The notes below the pieces were generated by a model. It was not told the origin of the DNA. It did no database searches and worked only from the letters and a program-made list of their open reading frames with translations. From contig VRUI01000026.1 of assembly GCA_019456225.1 (NCBI GenBank), positions 1 through 57,351 of the forward strand: DNA of 57,351 nucleotides. The letters run 5' to 3'. A program made the translations under genes and the position numbers. The DNA comes from Planctomycetota bacterium (GTDB lineage: Bacteria; Planctomycetota; Phycisphaerae; Sedimentisphaerales; Anaerohalosphaeraceae). This document shows positions 1 through 8,500 of the stretch, in pieces (within the stretch, counting starts at the first letter, position 1; every line of letters starts with the position of its first letter).

Positions 1-221
1 AGGCGATTGTAATCCTGGCTGAAGGAAAAGAAAGTCACGGGGCGATACTTGTCGACAGGATATTAGGCCAGCAGCGAGTCGTTGTAAAAGAATTAGACAA
101 ACGGTTTTCATACATAAATACGATTGCCGGGACAGCGGTTCTGGCAAATACAAAAATCGGCATGGTACTCGATATTCCGGGCATACTTGCTGAATCTCTG
201 ACAGGAACAGTAACCGAATAA
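1..221 (+). CDS. cheA: CheA-like chemotaxis histidine kinase, C-terminal end only (partial)
   Basis: The reading frame is open from base 3 and stops with TAA at 219-221, giving about 72 residues with the start outside the window. The peptide carries the pattern LVDRILGQQRVVVKELD, then a run ending IGMVLDIPGIL. This matches the end of the CheW-like regulatory domain that closes CheA kinases, where LGQQEVVIK and ALILDV are the usual forms. The domain couples the kinase to CheW and chemoreceptors at the cytoplasmic membrane. A free-standing CheW cannot be excluded from this fragment alone, but ending soon after the LDIPGIL strand is more typical of CheA. No chemotaxis partner follows it on this side. 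Confidence 0.7.
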   Translation, partial: AIVILAEGKESHGAILVDRILGQQRVVVKELDKRFSYINTIAGTAVLANTKIGMVLDIPGILAESLTGTVTE

Positions 222-317
222 TCCCTCTCTCTCATTTTATCCCTCAAAAAGCAAACAAAACCAAGCGGTAAGATCACTTATTAGGAAAACTTAGGGGGTC
301 AGACACCTTTAAAATTT

Positions 318-351
318 AAATCGCTGTTTGCGGTAGCGTAAACGGCGATTT
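318..351 (+). repeat. REP-like hairpin between the cheA tail and a transposase remnant
   Basis: AAATCGCTGTTT at 318-329 pairs with AAACGGCGATTT at 340-351, a 12-bp stem with one G-U pair and a 10-base loop containing GGTAG. A short T-run follows at 359-363, so it could also terminate the cheA transcript. REP hairpins are the usual partners of RAYT transposases, and a remnant of one lies just downstream, so a REP origin is plausible. Confidence 0.5.
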
Positions 352-372
352 TGGCTGGTTTTTAAAATATAA

Positions 373-639
373 CTAATTGCAAAGCTGGATATTGTTACTG
401 CCTACGAATATAGCGCGGTCGGTAATCTGCTGACCAAAACGGTTGTCGATTTTGATTTTGCCACGGGACTTGTCGGCAAAGCCGAGCAGTGGCCGTGGAG
501 CAGCTTGGCAATATGAACCGGCAATGCTGATAAGCCTATCACCTTATGCAAAAGTCCGATTGAGTTGCCGAAACAATGGCATCGAATGGTGAATAATCTT
601 TCAGCAGTTGACGAAGCCATTGCCGTAGGCAATCGGTGA
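373..639 (+). pseudogene. Broken remnant of a REP-associated tyrosine transposase (RAYT), joined to a YD-repeat-like fragment
   Basis: In one frame the sequence reads a fragment with TAYEYSAVGNLLTKT, resembling the YD repeats of RHS-type proteins. It runs directly into GLVGKAEQWPWSSLAI, stops at TGA 514-516, and continues in the same frame to TGA 637-639 with PIELPKQWHRMVNN. The WPWSS motif followed by a PLPxxW-like segment is the C-terminal signature of RAYT (Y1 transposase family) proteins. The catalytic HUH and Tyr regions are absent and there is an internal stop, so this is a dead remnant. The YD-repeat assignment is weaker than the RAYT one. The sequence GGGGGTCAGACACCTTT at 294-310 is of a type often seen beside such genes. 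Confidence 0.55.
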
Positions 640-833
640 TTTTATTTTGGCGGAAATGACATTTCGATTTATGAATGGTTCCCGGCGTAAAGCCAGAACT
701 TCGCTTTGGTCAGCATCCTAGCGGGGTGTGATTGGCCCGGCGCTTGCGCTTAGGGCTGCTGTTTGTCGTGCGGATTGCGTTTGGGTTCATTGTATTTGTT
801 CGTCTGGGTCCCTGCCTTGGCGGGGATGACAAG

Positions 834-882
834 TAAACAGCGATCAGCAAACAGCAAACAGCAAACAGCAAACAGCGATTAG
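834..882 (+). repeat. Heptanucleotide array, CAAACAG type
   Basis: Seven 7-base units run without interruption: TAAACAG, CGATCAG, four copies of CAAACAG, then CGATTAG. The 7-base period is exact across 49 bases. Confidence 0.9.
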
Positions 883-958
883 TCCGCCATAAAGATTTGG
901 CCCGTCACTACTGCCGGGTAGACTCCCTTCGGGAGGCTGATTTATAATTAAAAGAATG

Positions 959-1105
959 AATATCCAATAGCGAACAAGGAATATCGAATAGCGAATGAAA
1001 AAGCGAATATCCAATAGCGAACAAGGAATAACCAATAGCGAATGAAAAGGCGAATATCCAATAGCGAACAAGGAATAACCAATATCCAGTAAAAAATGAA
1101 TATCC
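959..1105 (+). repeat. Heptanucleotide array with a 47-bp higher-order repeat
   Basis: The basic unit is AATNNNN with 7-base spacing: AATATCC, AATAGCG, AACAAGG, AATATCG or AATAACC, AATAGCG, then a 12-base AATGAAAARGCG spacer. Higher-order copies begin at 959, 1006 and 1053, exactly 47 bases apart. The third copy degenerates after 1087. It is a relative of the array at 4397-4438. Confidence 0.9.
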
Positions 1106-1496
1106 AATCCTTTACTGCTGCCGGATGTTCCATATTGATTCCGTCACTACTGCCGGGTAGACTCCCTTCGGGATTTCGCTTCGCTCAACTTTTTGGGCGC
1201 CTTCGGCGGGGCATTTTTATTCTGGCTCCCGGATCAAGTCCGGGATGACAGGTTGGGTGTGGTTTAATTGTTATTGTTGAGCGTGGATTCCCGCCTTCGC
1301 GGGAATGACAAAGGGGGCGTGTTGGGGTGATGTCGGCAGGATGCCGACATTACGGTTTTATTCGGGCAGCTTGCGCTGCCGCGCTTCTGTTTGTCGTTCG
1401 GATTGCGTAGGGGTTCATTGTGTTTGTTCGTCTGGGTCCCCGCTTTCGCGGGGATGACGAGTTTTGCGTTTGGGGAACTGTTCATTGTTTTTTTAT

Positions 1497-1525
1497 AAAA
1501 AAAAGGGCCGAGTTGGACTCGGCCC
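1497..1525 (-). terminator. Rho-independent terminator of the minus-strand secreted-protein gene
   Basis: GGGCCGAGT at 1505-1513 pairs perfectly with ACTCGGCCC at 1517-1525 across a 3-base loop. Read on the minus strand, the stem is followed by eight T (the A-run at 1497-1504). It lies 28 bases past the stop of the gene at 1553-2767. Confidence 0.9.
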
Positions 1526-1552
1526 TCCGGTATTTGTGTTATTGATCTAAGT

Positions 1553-2767
1553 CTATAAAGATAATATCTCGATTATTTCATCGATCAACAGGTTTAGCTC
1601 GGCTACGCTGTCACCGATTACGAAGTCGGGCGGTTTTTTTTCGCCGTCTGTCTTTTTGGCGATACTCTGAAGCTGCTTGAGAGCGATGTCTGTCTCGCCA
1701 ATTGTATATAATTTTCCAGCTGCTTCGAGCATGTTACCCAATGCCTTTATGCGGTTGGCGGCAGTCTTGGCATTATTTTTCGGAGCATACCCGATGATCG
1801 TACCATCTGCGATAGATTCGTTAAATAAATCTATAGCTAGCTGGATCAATTTTTCGACAGGGACTTCAATGACAACGCCTACGCCTGACAATACTACTTC
1901 GACAGTTGGTTCATCAGTATCGTCACTGGCAATTGTTAGTGTTGCCTGAACAAATGCTTCAGAAGAAGGTGTAAATGTGATCTCAATGTCAGTCGAGGCG
2001 ATTTCATCGGGAGCTATTACAATGACACCATCTGTAGGGACAGGCTCAGCAGTGATCGCAAAATCAGCACTGCCTTCAAGTGAGATATCCGATACAGTCA
2101 GGTCGACACATCCCGAGTTTACAATTTGGACGACATACGTTTCACTGACTCCAATTTCGATGTCGCCATAATCGTGCGTCAGATCGGCAGGGAATACATT
2201 GATCTCACGAGCACCTTCAGTTGACAGATTTATCGGGACCGTTGCATCCATCCAGATGTCATAAATGGTTCCATCGGGATGTTCCCATATGATGTTGTAG
2301 TAGCCATAGGCACCGGCAGTAAAAGAAGTGGTGGCAGGGTTAATGTCGATATATGGAACAATATTCGGATCAATTTCAACGTCAATCAATTCTTCGTCGT
2401 TGTTGAGTTGTCCGCCAACCCAGAATTTTGTGCCGTGAACGGTAATAACTCCGCCTACAGCAGTTAACTCAAACCAACCCTCAAAAGCGGGGCCAAACTC
2501 TGAATTAAATGTTCCTCCGTAGAGGTGTACTTCGCCGCCTGCATTTACCTGTATAAAACCTGAAGTTTCGGCTCCGGGCAGGAAATTGACAAACTCGTAG
2601 TCAGTGATACTGCTGGGATTATCCCAGTCATTGTTGATAAACAAATTGCCGGTTACAGGGCCATCGATGTTATTAGAATCTATGGGGTCGGCTAACAGGG
2701 TTGAGCTTGCTGCAGCGAGGCAGATACAAATAATCAATGCAAAATTTACTAGCTTTTTACAATACAT
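1553..2767 (-). CDS. Secreted protein with a choice-of-anchor-D-like domain and a helical C-terminal domain
   Basis: The product is 404 residues. Residues 1-26 form a typical signal peptide with a hydrophobic core (ALIICICLAAASS). Residues of about 35-190 are rich in Gly, Asn and aromatic residues and look like a beta-structured surface domain. Residues of about 195-295 (containing DYGDIEIG, VVQIVNSG, ISLEGSADFAIT, VVLSGVG) match the immunoglobulin-like ASH / choice-of-anchor-D type fold. The last 100 residues are helical and resemble the FIMAH domain found at the C-terminus of many planctomycete exported proteins. The likely location is cell surface or periplasm and the function is unknown. 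A Shine-Dalgarno sequence (AAGGAG on the minus strand) lies just upstream of the ATG, and a strong terminator follows. Confidence 0.85.
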   Translation of the reverse strand: MYCKKLVNFALIICICLAAASSTLLADPIDSNNIDGPVTGNLFINNDWDNPSSITDYEFVNFLPGAETSGFIQVNAGGEVHLYGGTFNSEFGPAFEGWFELTAVGGVITVHGTKFWVGGQLNNDEELIDVEIDPNIVPYIDINPATTSFTAGAYGYYNIIWEHPDGTIYDIWMDATVPINLSTEGAREINVFPADLTHDYGDIEIGVSETYVVQIVNSGCVDLTVSDISLEGSADFAITAEPVPTDGVIVIAPDEIASTDIEITFTPSSEAFVQATLTIASDDTDEPTVEVVLSGVGVVIEVPVEKLIQLAIDLFNESIADGTIIGYAPKNNAKTAANRIKALGNMLEAAGKLYTIGETDIALKQLQSIAKKTDGEKKPPDFVIGDSVAELNLLIDEIIEILSL

Positions 2768-3034
2768 TTCACTTCTCCTTAAATAAAAATAATTATTTTA
2801 CTTTTCGATCACCGGTTTTTACATGCTTTTTCGTCTCCTTAAAAAAACAACATTTATCTATCAATCTGCTCTTAGAACAAATACCTGTACCGATAATATT
2901 GCAGGAGTCCTATAAAAGCAATGAAAAAACGGAAGTTTTATTTTTTCATAAATGGGTCCGTTTTTTTAACCGAATAACTGAATGTTTAACCGGACAAGTT
3001 CTGCTAATTATAGCTTTATTTTAGGAGTTTTGTT

Positions 3035-3535
3035 GTGAAAAAAGGGTTTACATTAATCGAAATTCTTATAGTGGTAACGATTCTTGGGATAGTGGCGGCG
3101 ATGGTTATACCTAGTGTTCAGGGTCATGTAGAAAAGGCTCGTACCGCAGCTGCCAAGGAAACGCTGCAATCTTTGCGGCATCAAATTGAACTTTATAAGT
3201 TCGAGCATGAGGATGCGGTTCCCGGTTTCGCCGGCGGAAGCCCGATCTCACCATTAAATACGGTCAGGCAATTTACAAATTGCACGAAAGTAGACGGCAG
3301 CGTATCTCCATTTACCAAAAAGACCGGCGAGTACGTTTGCGGTCCGTATCTTCCTAAGATGGCGAAGAATCCGTTTAACAAGCTTGACACAATAACAATA
3401 GTGCCGGTCGGTACTGATTTTTCGGCTGCCGTCGATGGTACGTCCAGCGGGTGGCTGTATAAGGCCGGTACGTGTGATATACGCCTTAATTCGACAGGGA
3501 CCGATGAACGCGGGGTTAAGCACTACGAGTTATAG
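3035..3535 (+). CDS. Type IV prepilin / type II secretion pseudopilin, tandem copy 1
   Basis: The product is 166 residues and starts with GTG at 3035, with AGGAG 7 bases upstream. The N-terminus KKGFTLIEILIVVTILG is a complete class III signal: a short leader, Gly at -1, Phe at +1 and Glu at +5, followed by a hydrophobic helix that forms the pilus core. The prepilin peptidase should cut after Gly. The segment LRHQIELYKFEH ending in VPG is typical of planctomycete major prepilins. Two Cys in the globular head may form a disulfide. The gene is 60 percent or more alike with the next gene and part of the same tandem duplication. It stands alone, 37 kb from the assembly genes, so it may be an alternative pilin subunit. 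Confidence 0.9.
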   Translation: MKKGFTLIEILIVVTILGIVAAMVIPSVQGHVEKARTAAAKETLQSLRHQIELYKFEHEDAVPGFAGGSPISPLNTVRQFTNCTKVDGSVSPFTKKTGEYVCGPYLPKMAKNPFNKLDTITIVPVGTDFSAAVDGTSSGWLYKAGTCDIRLNSTGTDERGVKHYEL

Positions 3536-3770
3536 ACTGCATGCAAATGGTTGGGGGATTTTGATTTATTTCCGACGTAAAGCCTGGATGTTCCATTTTG
3601 TTTTTGTATTAGGTATCTTTGCACCGATAATATCGCCGGGGTCCTATAAAAGCGGGGTTAGGGGGTTTGGTTTATTTTTTCATAAAAAGGTTTGTTTATA
3701 TCGCCGATACCTGAATGTTCGAGGATTAGATTTTAACGACTGTAGATCCAGTGTTTTTAGGAGATTTTTT

Positions 3771-4271
3771 ATGAAGAAAGGTTTCACACTAATCGAAATT
3801 CTTATCGTGGTGACGATTCTTGGGATAATTGTTACGCTGGCTATGCCTTTGGTTCAGGGTAAGGCTGAAGAAGCTCGCGTCGCATCTGCCAAGGAAATGC
3901 TGCAATCTTTGCGACATCAAATTGAACTTTATAAGCTTCAGCATGACGGCCAGATCCCCGGTTTCGTTGCCGGATCTGCGGTGTCAGGTGCAGTAACACT
4001 TAATCAATTCATAAAATATACGGCAGAAGACGGTACCGTATCGGCTATTGATAAGTCGACCGATGCCGCCCCATACGGCAAGTACTTTTCTAAGATGCCT
4101 AAGAACCCTTTTAACGGACGTTGGAATATTGTAATTGTTCCTAACGGTGTAGATATTTCTGTTGCTGCCGATGGTACGTCCAGCGGTTGGCTGTATAAGA
4201 GAAAGACGGCTGAAATTCGTCTTAACTCGACAGGGACCGATGAACGCGGGGTTAAGCACTACGACTTATAG
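3771..4271 (+). CDS. Type IV prepilin / type II secretion pseudopilin, tandem copy 2
   Basis: The product is 166 residues and starts at ATG 3771, with TTTTAGGAG upstream. The frame is open back to 3435, but the extra upstream sequence lies before a normal prepilin leader, so the later ATG is right. KKGFTLIEILIVVTILGI is an intact class III signal with Gly at -1 and Glu at +5. Both start and stop lie exactly 736 bases after those of copy 1. The N-terminal helix, the SLRHQIELYK segment and the C-terminal TDERGVKHY segment are nearly identical. The middle of the head domain (residues of about 70-130) has diverged and lacks the Cys pair of copy 1. Confidence 0.9.
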   Translation: MKKGFTLIEILIVVTILGIIVTLAMPLVQGKAEEARVASAKEMLQSLRHQIELYKLQHDGQIPGFVAGSAVSGAVTLNQFIKYTAEDGTVSAIDKSTDAAPYGKYFSKMPKNPFNGRWNIVIVPNGVDISVAADGTSSGWLYKRKTAEIRLNSTGTDERGVKHYDL

Positions 4272-4396
4272 ACTGCTTGCAAATGGTTGGGGGGTTTTGA
4301 AGGTGTACAAGGTTAAGAAGTAGAAGCAGCATGTGTACCCACCTTCGTAAGGGCTTGGGTGCGGTAAACAGCATATCTTACCGGATGCGATATTTG

Positions 4397-4438
4397 AATA
4401 TCCAATATCCAACACGGAATATCCAATAACCAATTAGA
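4397..4438 (+). repeat. Heptanucleotide array, AATATCC type
   Basis: Units at exact 7-base spacing: AATATCC, AATATCC, AACACGG, AATATCC, AATAACC, AATTAGA. It is of the same family as the array at 959-1105. Confidence 0.9.
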
Positions 4439-4458
4439 CCGGCCTTTGGCCGGTTTTT
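4438..4458 (+). terminator. Rho-independent terminator-like hairpin
   Basis: ACCGGCC at 4438-4444 pairs with GGCCGGT at 4448-4454 across a TTT loop, followed by a T-run to 4458. It abuts a heptamer array, so it may be part of the repeat as well as the terminator of the prepilin pair. Confidence 0.65.
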
Positions 4459-4613
4459 GGGTGAAGGCTTTTTAAAGGCGGTATTATTTTTTTAGGGGGG
4501 CATTGTTGTTGTGTGGTTTTATCCCTGCGCTTCGGGCTTTTGTTTTGTTTTGTTGTTTTGTTTTTATTTAACTTTTTGTTGCATTTTGTTGTTTTTTGTG
4601 TTAAATTTTGATT

Positions 4614-5372
4614 ATGTCTCTTGGAAAAATTATTCGCGATCGACGGGAAGAGCTTCGGTTTACCCTTGATGAGGTAGCTGGGCGGACGGGCTTTTCTAAA
4701 CCATATCTATCAACAATCGAAACCGGCAAGGTTAAGAATCCGCCTGGTGACGGGCTTTTGCGCAAGCTTGAGATGGTGCTTGAGTTTGACGCCGGTTTGC
4801 TTTTGCATATCGCACACGTCGAGAGTATGCCTGCTGATATTCGCAGCGATTATGAGGCGAGAGAGGCGGAAAACCGGCGTTATAAGCAGATTATCCGCAA
4901 TATTATTCAGGAAGGCGGGGCTGTTGAAGGGGCCGAGGGGGTTGGCGACGATGCTGATGAGAAACCTATCGTGTCGGGGCAACTGGTGCCTGTGATCAAC
5001 AAGGTTGCGGCGGGGTACCCGGTGGATTTTGACGATCTTGGGTATCCGGTGGGTTTCGCCGATGACTATGTCCGGTGTACGGATCTGCATGATCCCAACG
5101 CTTTCGCTGTTCGTGTGTTCGGGGATTCCATGGAGCCGAAATTTAACGAGGGGGATATTGTGATATTTTCGCCGGCTTTGGAGGTTACGGCTGGGGATGA
5201 CTGTTTTGTGCGGTTTACTATGCCGCATGAGACTACTTTTAAGCGTGTTTTCTTTGAGGAGGGGGGGAATGTGCGGTTGCAGCCGCGAAATCAACAGTAT
5301 GCTCCCAATATTATCGAAGGGAGCCGGATCAATGGGATCTACCGGGCTGTTATGCGGCTTGAGCGACTTTGA
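4614..5372 (+). CDS. XRE-family transcriptional regulator with a LexA/CI-like S24 domain
   Basis: The product is 252 residues from ATG 4614; an in-frame TTG at 4608 is a less likely start. Residues of about 4-60 form a helix-turn-helix of the XRE type (LGKIIRDRREELRFTLDEVA, then SKPYLSTIETG). Residues of about 120-250 form an S24 peptidase-like domain with the Ser-Lys dyad: the nucleophile S172 in FGDSMEP and K210 in TTFKRV. Such proteins repress promoters and many cleave themselves when activated, as LexA and phage CI do. No clear Ala-Gly cleavage site is evident in the linker, so autocleavage is uncertain. Its target is unknown. It lies 200 bases upstream of lptD. Confidence 0.88.
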   Translation: MSLGKIIRDRREELRFTLDEVAGRTGFSKPYLSTIETGKVKNPPGDGLLRKLEMVLEFDAGLLLHIAHVESMPADIRSDYEAREAENRRYKQIIRNIIQEGGAVEGAEGVGDDADEKPIVSGQLVPVINKVAAGYPVDFDDLGYPVGFADDYVRCTDLHDPNAFAVRVFGDSMEPKFNEGDIVIFSPALEVTAGDDCFVRFTMPHETTFKRVFFEEGGNVRLQPRNQQYAPNIIEGSRINGIYRAVMRLERL

Positions 5373-5578
5373 TTAGTTTCTAGTTTTTAGTCGTTAGGTA
5401 TGGATTCGGCCTTTCCGTCTTGGCCTGGGTACGACGCGACAAGCCAGCCGAGGCTATATTATTTTGGTGTTTTTGACTGGATTTTGTTTGTCGAATCGCT
5501 ATAATCACTCCTAATCTTTAGTTATTAGTCCTGATATAGGGTTTTTTTGCCCTGATTTTAATAAAGTACGGATATTTT
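5372..5578 (+). other. Spacer upstream of lptD with heptad TAG repeats and a possible promoter
   Basis: TAG triplets recur every 7 bases at 5374, 5381, 5388 and 5395, a degenerate heptad array. A TATAAT lies at 5500-5505. The nearest TTGACT (5473-5478) sits 21 bases upstream, which is longer than usual, so the promoter call is weak. Confidence 0.4.
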
Positions 5579-8500
5579 ATGCGAAAATTATGGGAATTGT
5601 TTTTATTGTTTTGTTTAACGTTATGCTGGGCGGGTGCCTTTGCTGAGGAATCCAGCAGAGGCGATTATTTTGCCGGTCAGGATATTCATCTTGGGGCTTT
5701 TCGGATGAGTGTTTATCCTTCGGTTGACGGATCGGCTGATGAGCAGATCGTAGTTTTTGATGAAGGTTTTTCGCTTGAGTTCGGCGGCAGTTCGCTGTCT
5801 TGCGATCAGGCGGTTGTCTGGATCACTACCAAACACTATGAGTATCGCGGCAGCGAAAGCATTGATTATGCTGTTCGTGCGTACCTGGAAGGTAATGTGA
5901 AGGTTTCTCAGGGATTGTCGGGTAAGTCTAAGGACAATCAAGCGATCATCGAACAGGGCAAGTCGCTGGTTGTTCATTTCTTTGTCACTGGTGAGGTTTT
6001 TTCGACGGTAGAGGAACGATCCGATGGGGTTCTGGACGATCTTAAGGGTATGCAGCTTTTTAAGAATGCATCAAAGGCTGTTCGTCCCTTGCGATCGAGG
6101 CTTATAGTTGCACCTGAGGCGATCGTTCCAAGGTACAAAGAGGATATTTCGGTGGTCGATGAGAAATACGGCAAGGCGCTGAAAAACCCGCTAAGAGCTT
6201 CGGATTATTTTGAGATCGGCGAGGTTAAACAGACTACGGGGCCGGCAGTTGCCGTTGATTTTGCGCCTCAAGCAGATACTAGCCGCAGCGGATCAGGGAA
6301 AGTTAAAGAAAGAGAGTTTCAATACCCGATCAATATTTCCGGAGTCTGGGAGAAGGATCCTGAGATTCGGATGACCGAAGCTGACGGCGTGAAGGTCGCG
6401 ACTTTGATGGGGCGTTTTTATCTTTGGCAGAAGAAGGATGACAAGGGTAATATTGTTGAGTTCCAGGCTGACAATGGGGTGATATTTTACGGCAGCGACA
6501 AACTTGCCAAGAGCAGCGATGCGAAACGACCATCCGGCACTGGTACGGTTGACGCGGTTTATTTTTCGGGTAATATCGTGATGACCGAGGGTGAACGTAC
6601 GATCCGCGCCGAAGAGTTGTTTTATGATTTTGTGAATAAGCGTGCTCTTGCAGTAAAGGCTGAGATGCGTAAGTTTGATGTTGGCAGGGGGATTCCGATC
6701 TATCTTCGTGCCGCGAAACTTCAGCAGGTTTCTGAGAATATTTTTCAGGCGGAAAATATCGTTCTTACAACGAGTGAGTTTTATGTTCCCCAGCTATCCC
6801 TTACTGCGAGTCAACTGGTGATGACCGATACGACCGGTGTTCAGGAGCGGGCCGACGGGATTGCCGATGACAGTAAGTTCGACGCGGTGCTGACCGATAT
6901 CAGGCTGAAGGCGGGCAAGCGTACGTATTTTGTATGGCCCCGTTTGCGTACTAATTTTGAGCGTCCGGATATCCCCATTCGGCGGATACAGGTCGGACAT
7001 GATTCTCGTTTTGGTACTTCTGTTGAGACGCGTTGGTACCTTTCGCGGCTTCTCGGTCTCAAGGAGCCTGAGGGTGTTGACAGTTCATTGATGGTCGATT
7101 ATTTTGGTAAGCGCGGCAGCGGTGTCGGTGTGATGGTCGACTATAAGCGAGACGATTATTTTGGCGGTGTGAGCAGTTATATTATCAAGGACAGAGGCCT
7201 GGACGATCTTGGCAGGACGAGAAAGAATATTGAACCCGGTTCCGATATTCGCGGGCGTTTTACGGCGAGGCACAAGCATTATCTTCCGTATAACTGGCAG
7301 GCAACTCTTGAGATAAGTTATCTTTCAGATAAGCATTTCCTTGAAAGCTACTACCGTACAGAATTTAATACTTCCAAGGCTCAGGAGACCTTGCTGTATC
7401 TTAAGCGGCTTGAGGATTTCTGGGCGTTTTCATTTCTTATGAAAGTTCGAATCAACGATTTTGAGAGCGAGCTTGAAGAGCTGCCTACTGCTGAGCTGCA
7501 TTTTAAGGGCGTTTCTTTCTGGGACGATATGCTGACTTACTATGGCGATACCCGTGTTAGCCGGCTTCGCAATCGTGTTCCCTCTGATTCGACTTCTGAT
7601 GTTTCGCAGGACTTTTTCACCTTCCTTACTACGCGGCATGAGGTTGATGTTCCAATGCGATTAGGTGCCGTCAATATTGTTCCGTTTACGGGTGTGAGTT
7701 ATTCTATCGACGACCAGGAAGGTTTCAGGAAGAATGTCGATAACAGTGTCAGCAGCAAGCCTGAAGAGAAGGTTTTGTTTGGCGAGGTTGGTGTCCGCAT
7801 GTCGACTTTGTTCTGGAAGGAAGATGGGACGTTTAAGTCTAAACTCTGGGATGTTGACGGGTTGCGTCATACAATTAAACCTCATTTCGAGGCAGTCCTT
7901 TATGAGGAGGATTCTGATGTTATTGAGATGCGTAATTTCATGAATTTTGGTTTGTCGCAGAGGTGGCAGACGCGTAGAGGCAGTGCTGACAAAAGGCGAA
8001 CTGTCGACTGGATGCGTTTTGATGTCGACGCGACGTTCCTTTCTGATACCGCAGATTCTTCTCTGTCTCCTGCGCTGCCGAATGCTTTCGGACCTGCGAA
8101 TTCTTACGGACCTGCGAAGTTTATCTGGAACGATCCTTCTATTCCGGTGTTTATGCGGCGCGATGATTCGTTGTGGGGTATGGTTCGTGATACTGTTAAT
8201 CTGGACTATATGTGGCGGATGAGCGATACGACAGTTTACCTGAGCGATCTGAATTATGATACTCAATCCGGTGTTGTCCAGCAGTTTAACGCTGGTATCG
8301 CCAAGTATGTTTATCCGGATATCAGTTACTATATCGGGAGCAGGTATTATCGGCCAGTGACGATAGATGTTCCAGCGACATTAAAAAATTCTAGAGTTCA
8401 TGAAAAGGGTTCCAACTCTATAATCGGTTCTATAACTTATGCCTTGAATAATCGTTATACTATTATCGTTTCAGAGGAGTATAACCTTGATTATGGTAAT

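Larger units (their letters stand above)
640..1496. other. Gene-free, repeat-rich spacer
   Basis: No convincing gene was found. The stretch is built of short repeats. A 33-base direct repeat beginning CCGTCACTACTGCCGGG occurs at 902-934 and 1141-1173. A longer imperfect direct repeat of about 90 bases covers 740-834 and 1367-1463. Palindromic REP-like units ending in GGGATGAC or GGAATGAC lie near 806-830, 1225-1249, 1285-1309 and 1434-1458. A GTCGGCAGGATGCCGAC hairpin lies near 1333-1350. Two heptamer arrays are listed separately. Open frames here encode peptides such as SFPRRRES and VIPAKAGTQ, which are known translations of such repeats and not genes. Confidence 0.8.
4272..4613 (+). other. 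Spacer with repeats, a hairpin and a T-rich tract
   Basis: There is no gene in these 342 bases. The first 35 bases are the conserved tail of the tandem prepilin duplication. A heptamer array (4397-4438) and a hairpin with a T-run (4438-4458) follow. The motif ATCCCTGCGCTTCGGGCTTTTGTTT-like at 4521-4544 recurs in variant form near 10254 and 12999. A T-rich, TTTTG-repeating tract leads to the regulator gene. Confidence 0.7.

Noticed and set aside
834-1105. CRISPR array
   Set aside because: The repeats are 7-base tandem words without unique spacers of constant length, and there are no cas genes in the window.
844-1133. Minus-strand frames rich in Ile, Tyr and Leu over the heptad array
   Set aside because: They are translations of the 7-bp repeat (YSLFAIGYS-type pattern) with no start signal or family likeness.
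1264-1485. Minus-strand frame with VIPAKAGTQ and SFPRRRES peptides
   Set aside because: These peptides are known false translations of REP-like palindromic DNA; the frame runs through several such repeats.
3435-3770. N-terminal extension of the second prepilin
   Set aside because: The open frame runs back to 3435, but the ATG at 3771 follows AGGAG and starts a normal prepilin leader, and the extension is the duplicated upstream spacer.
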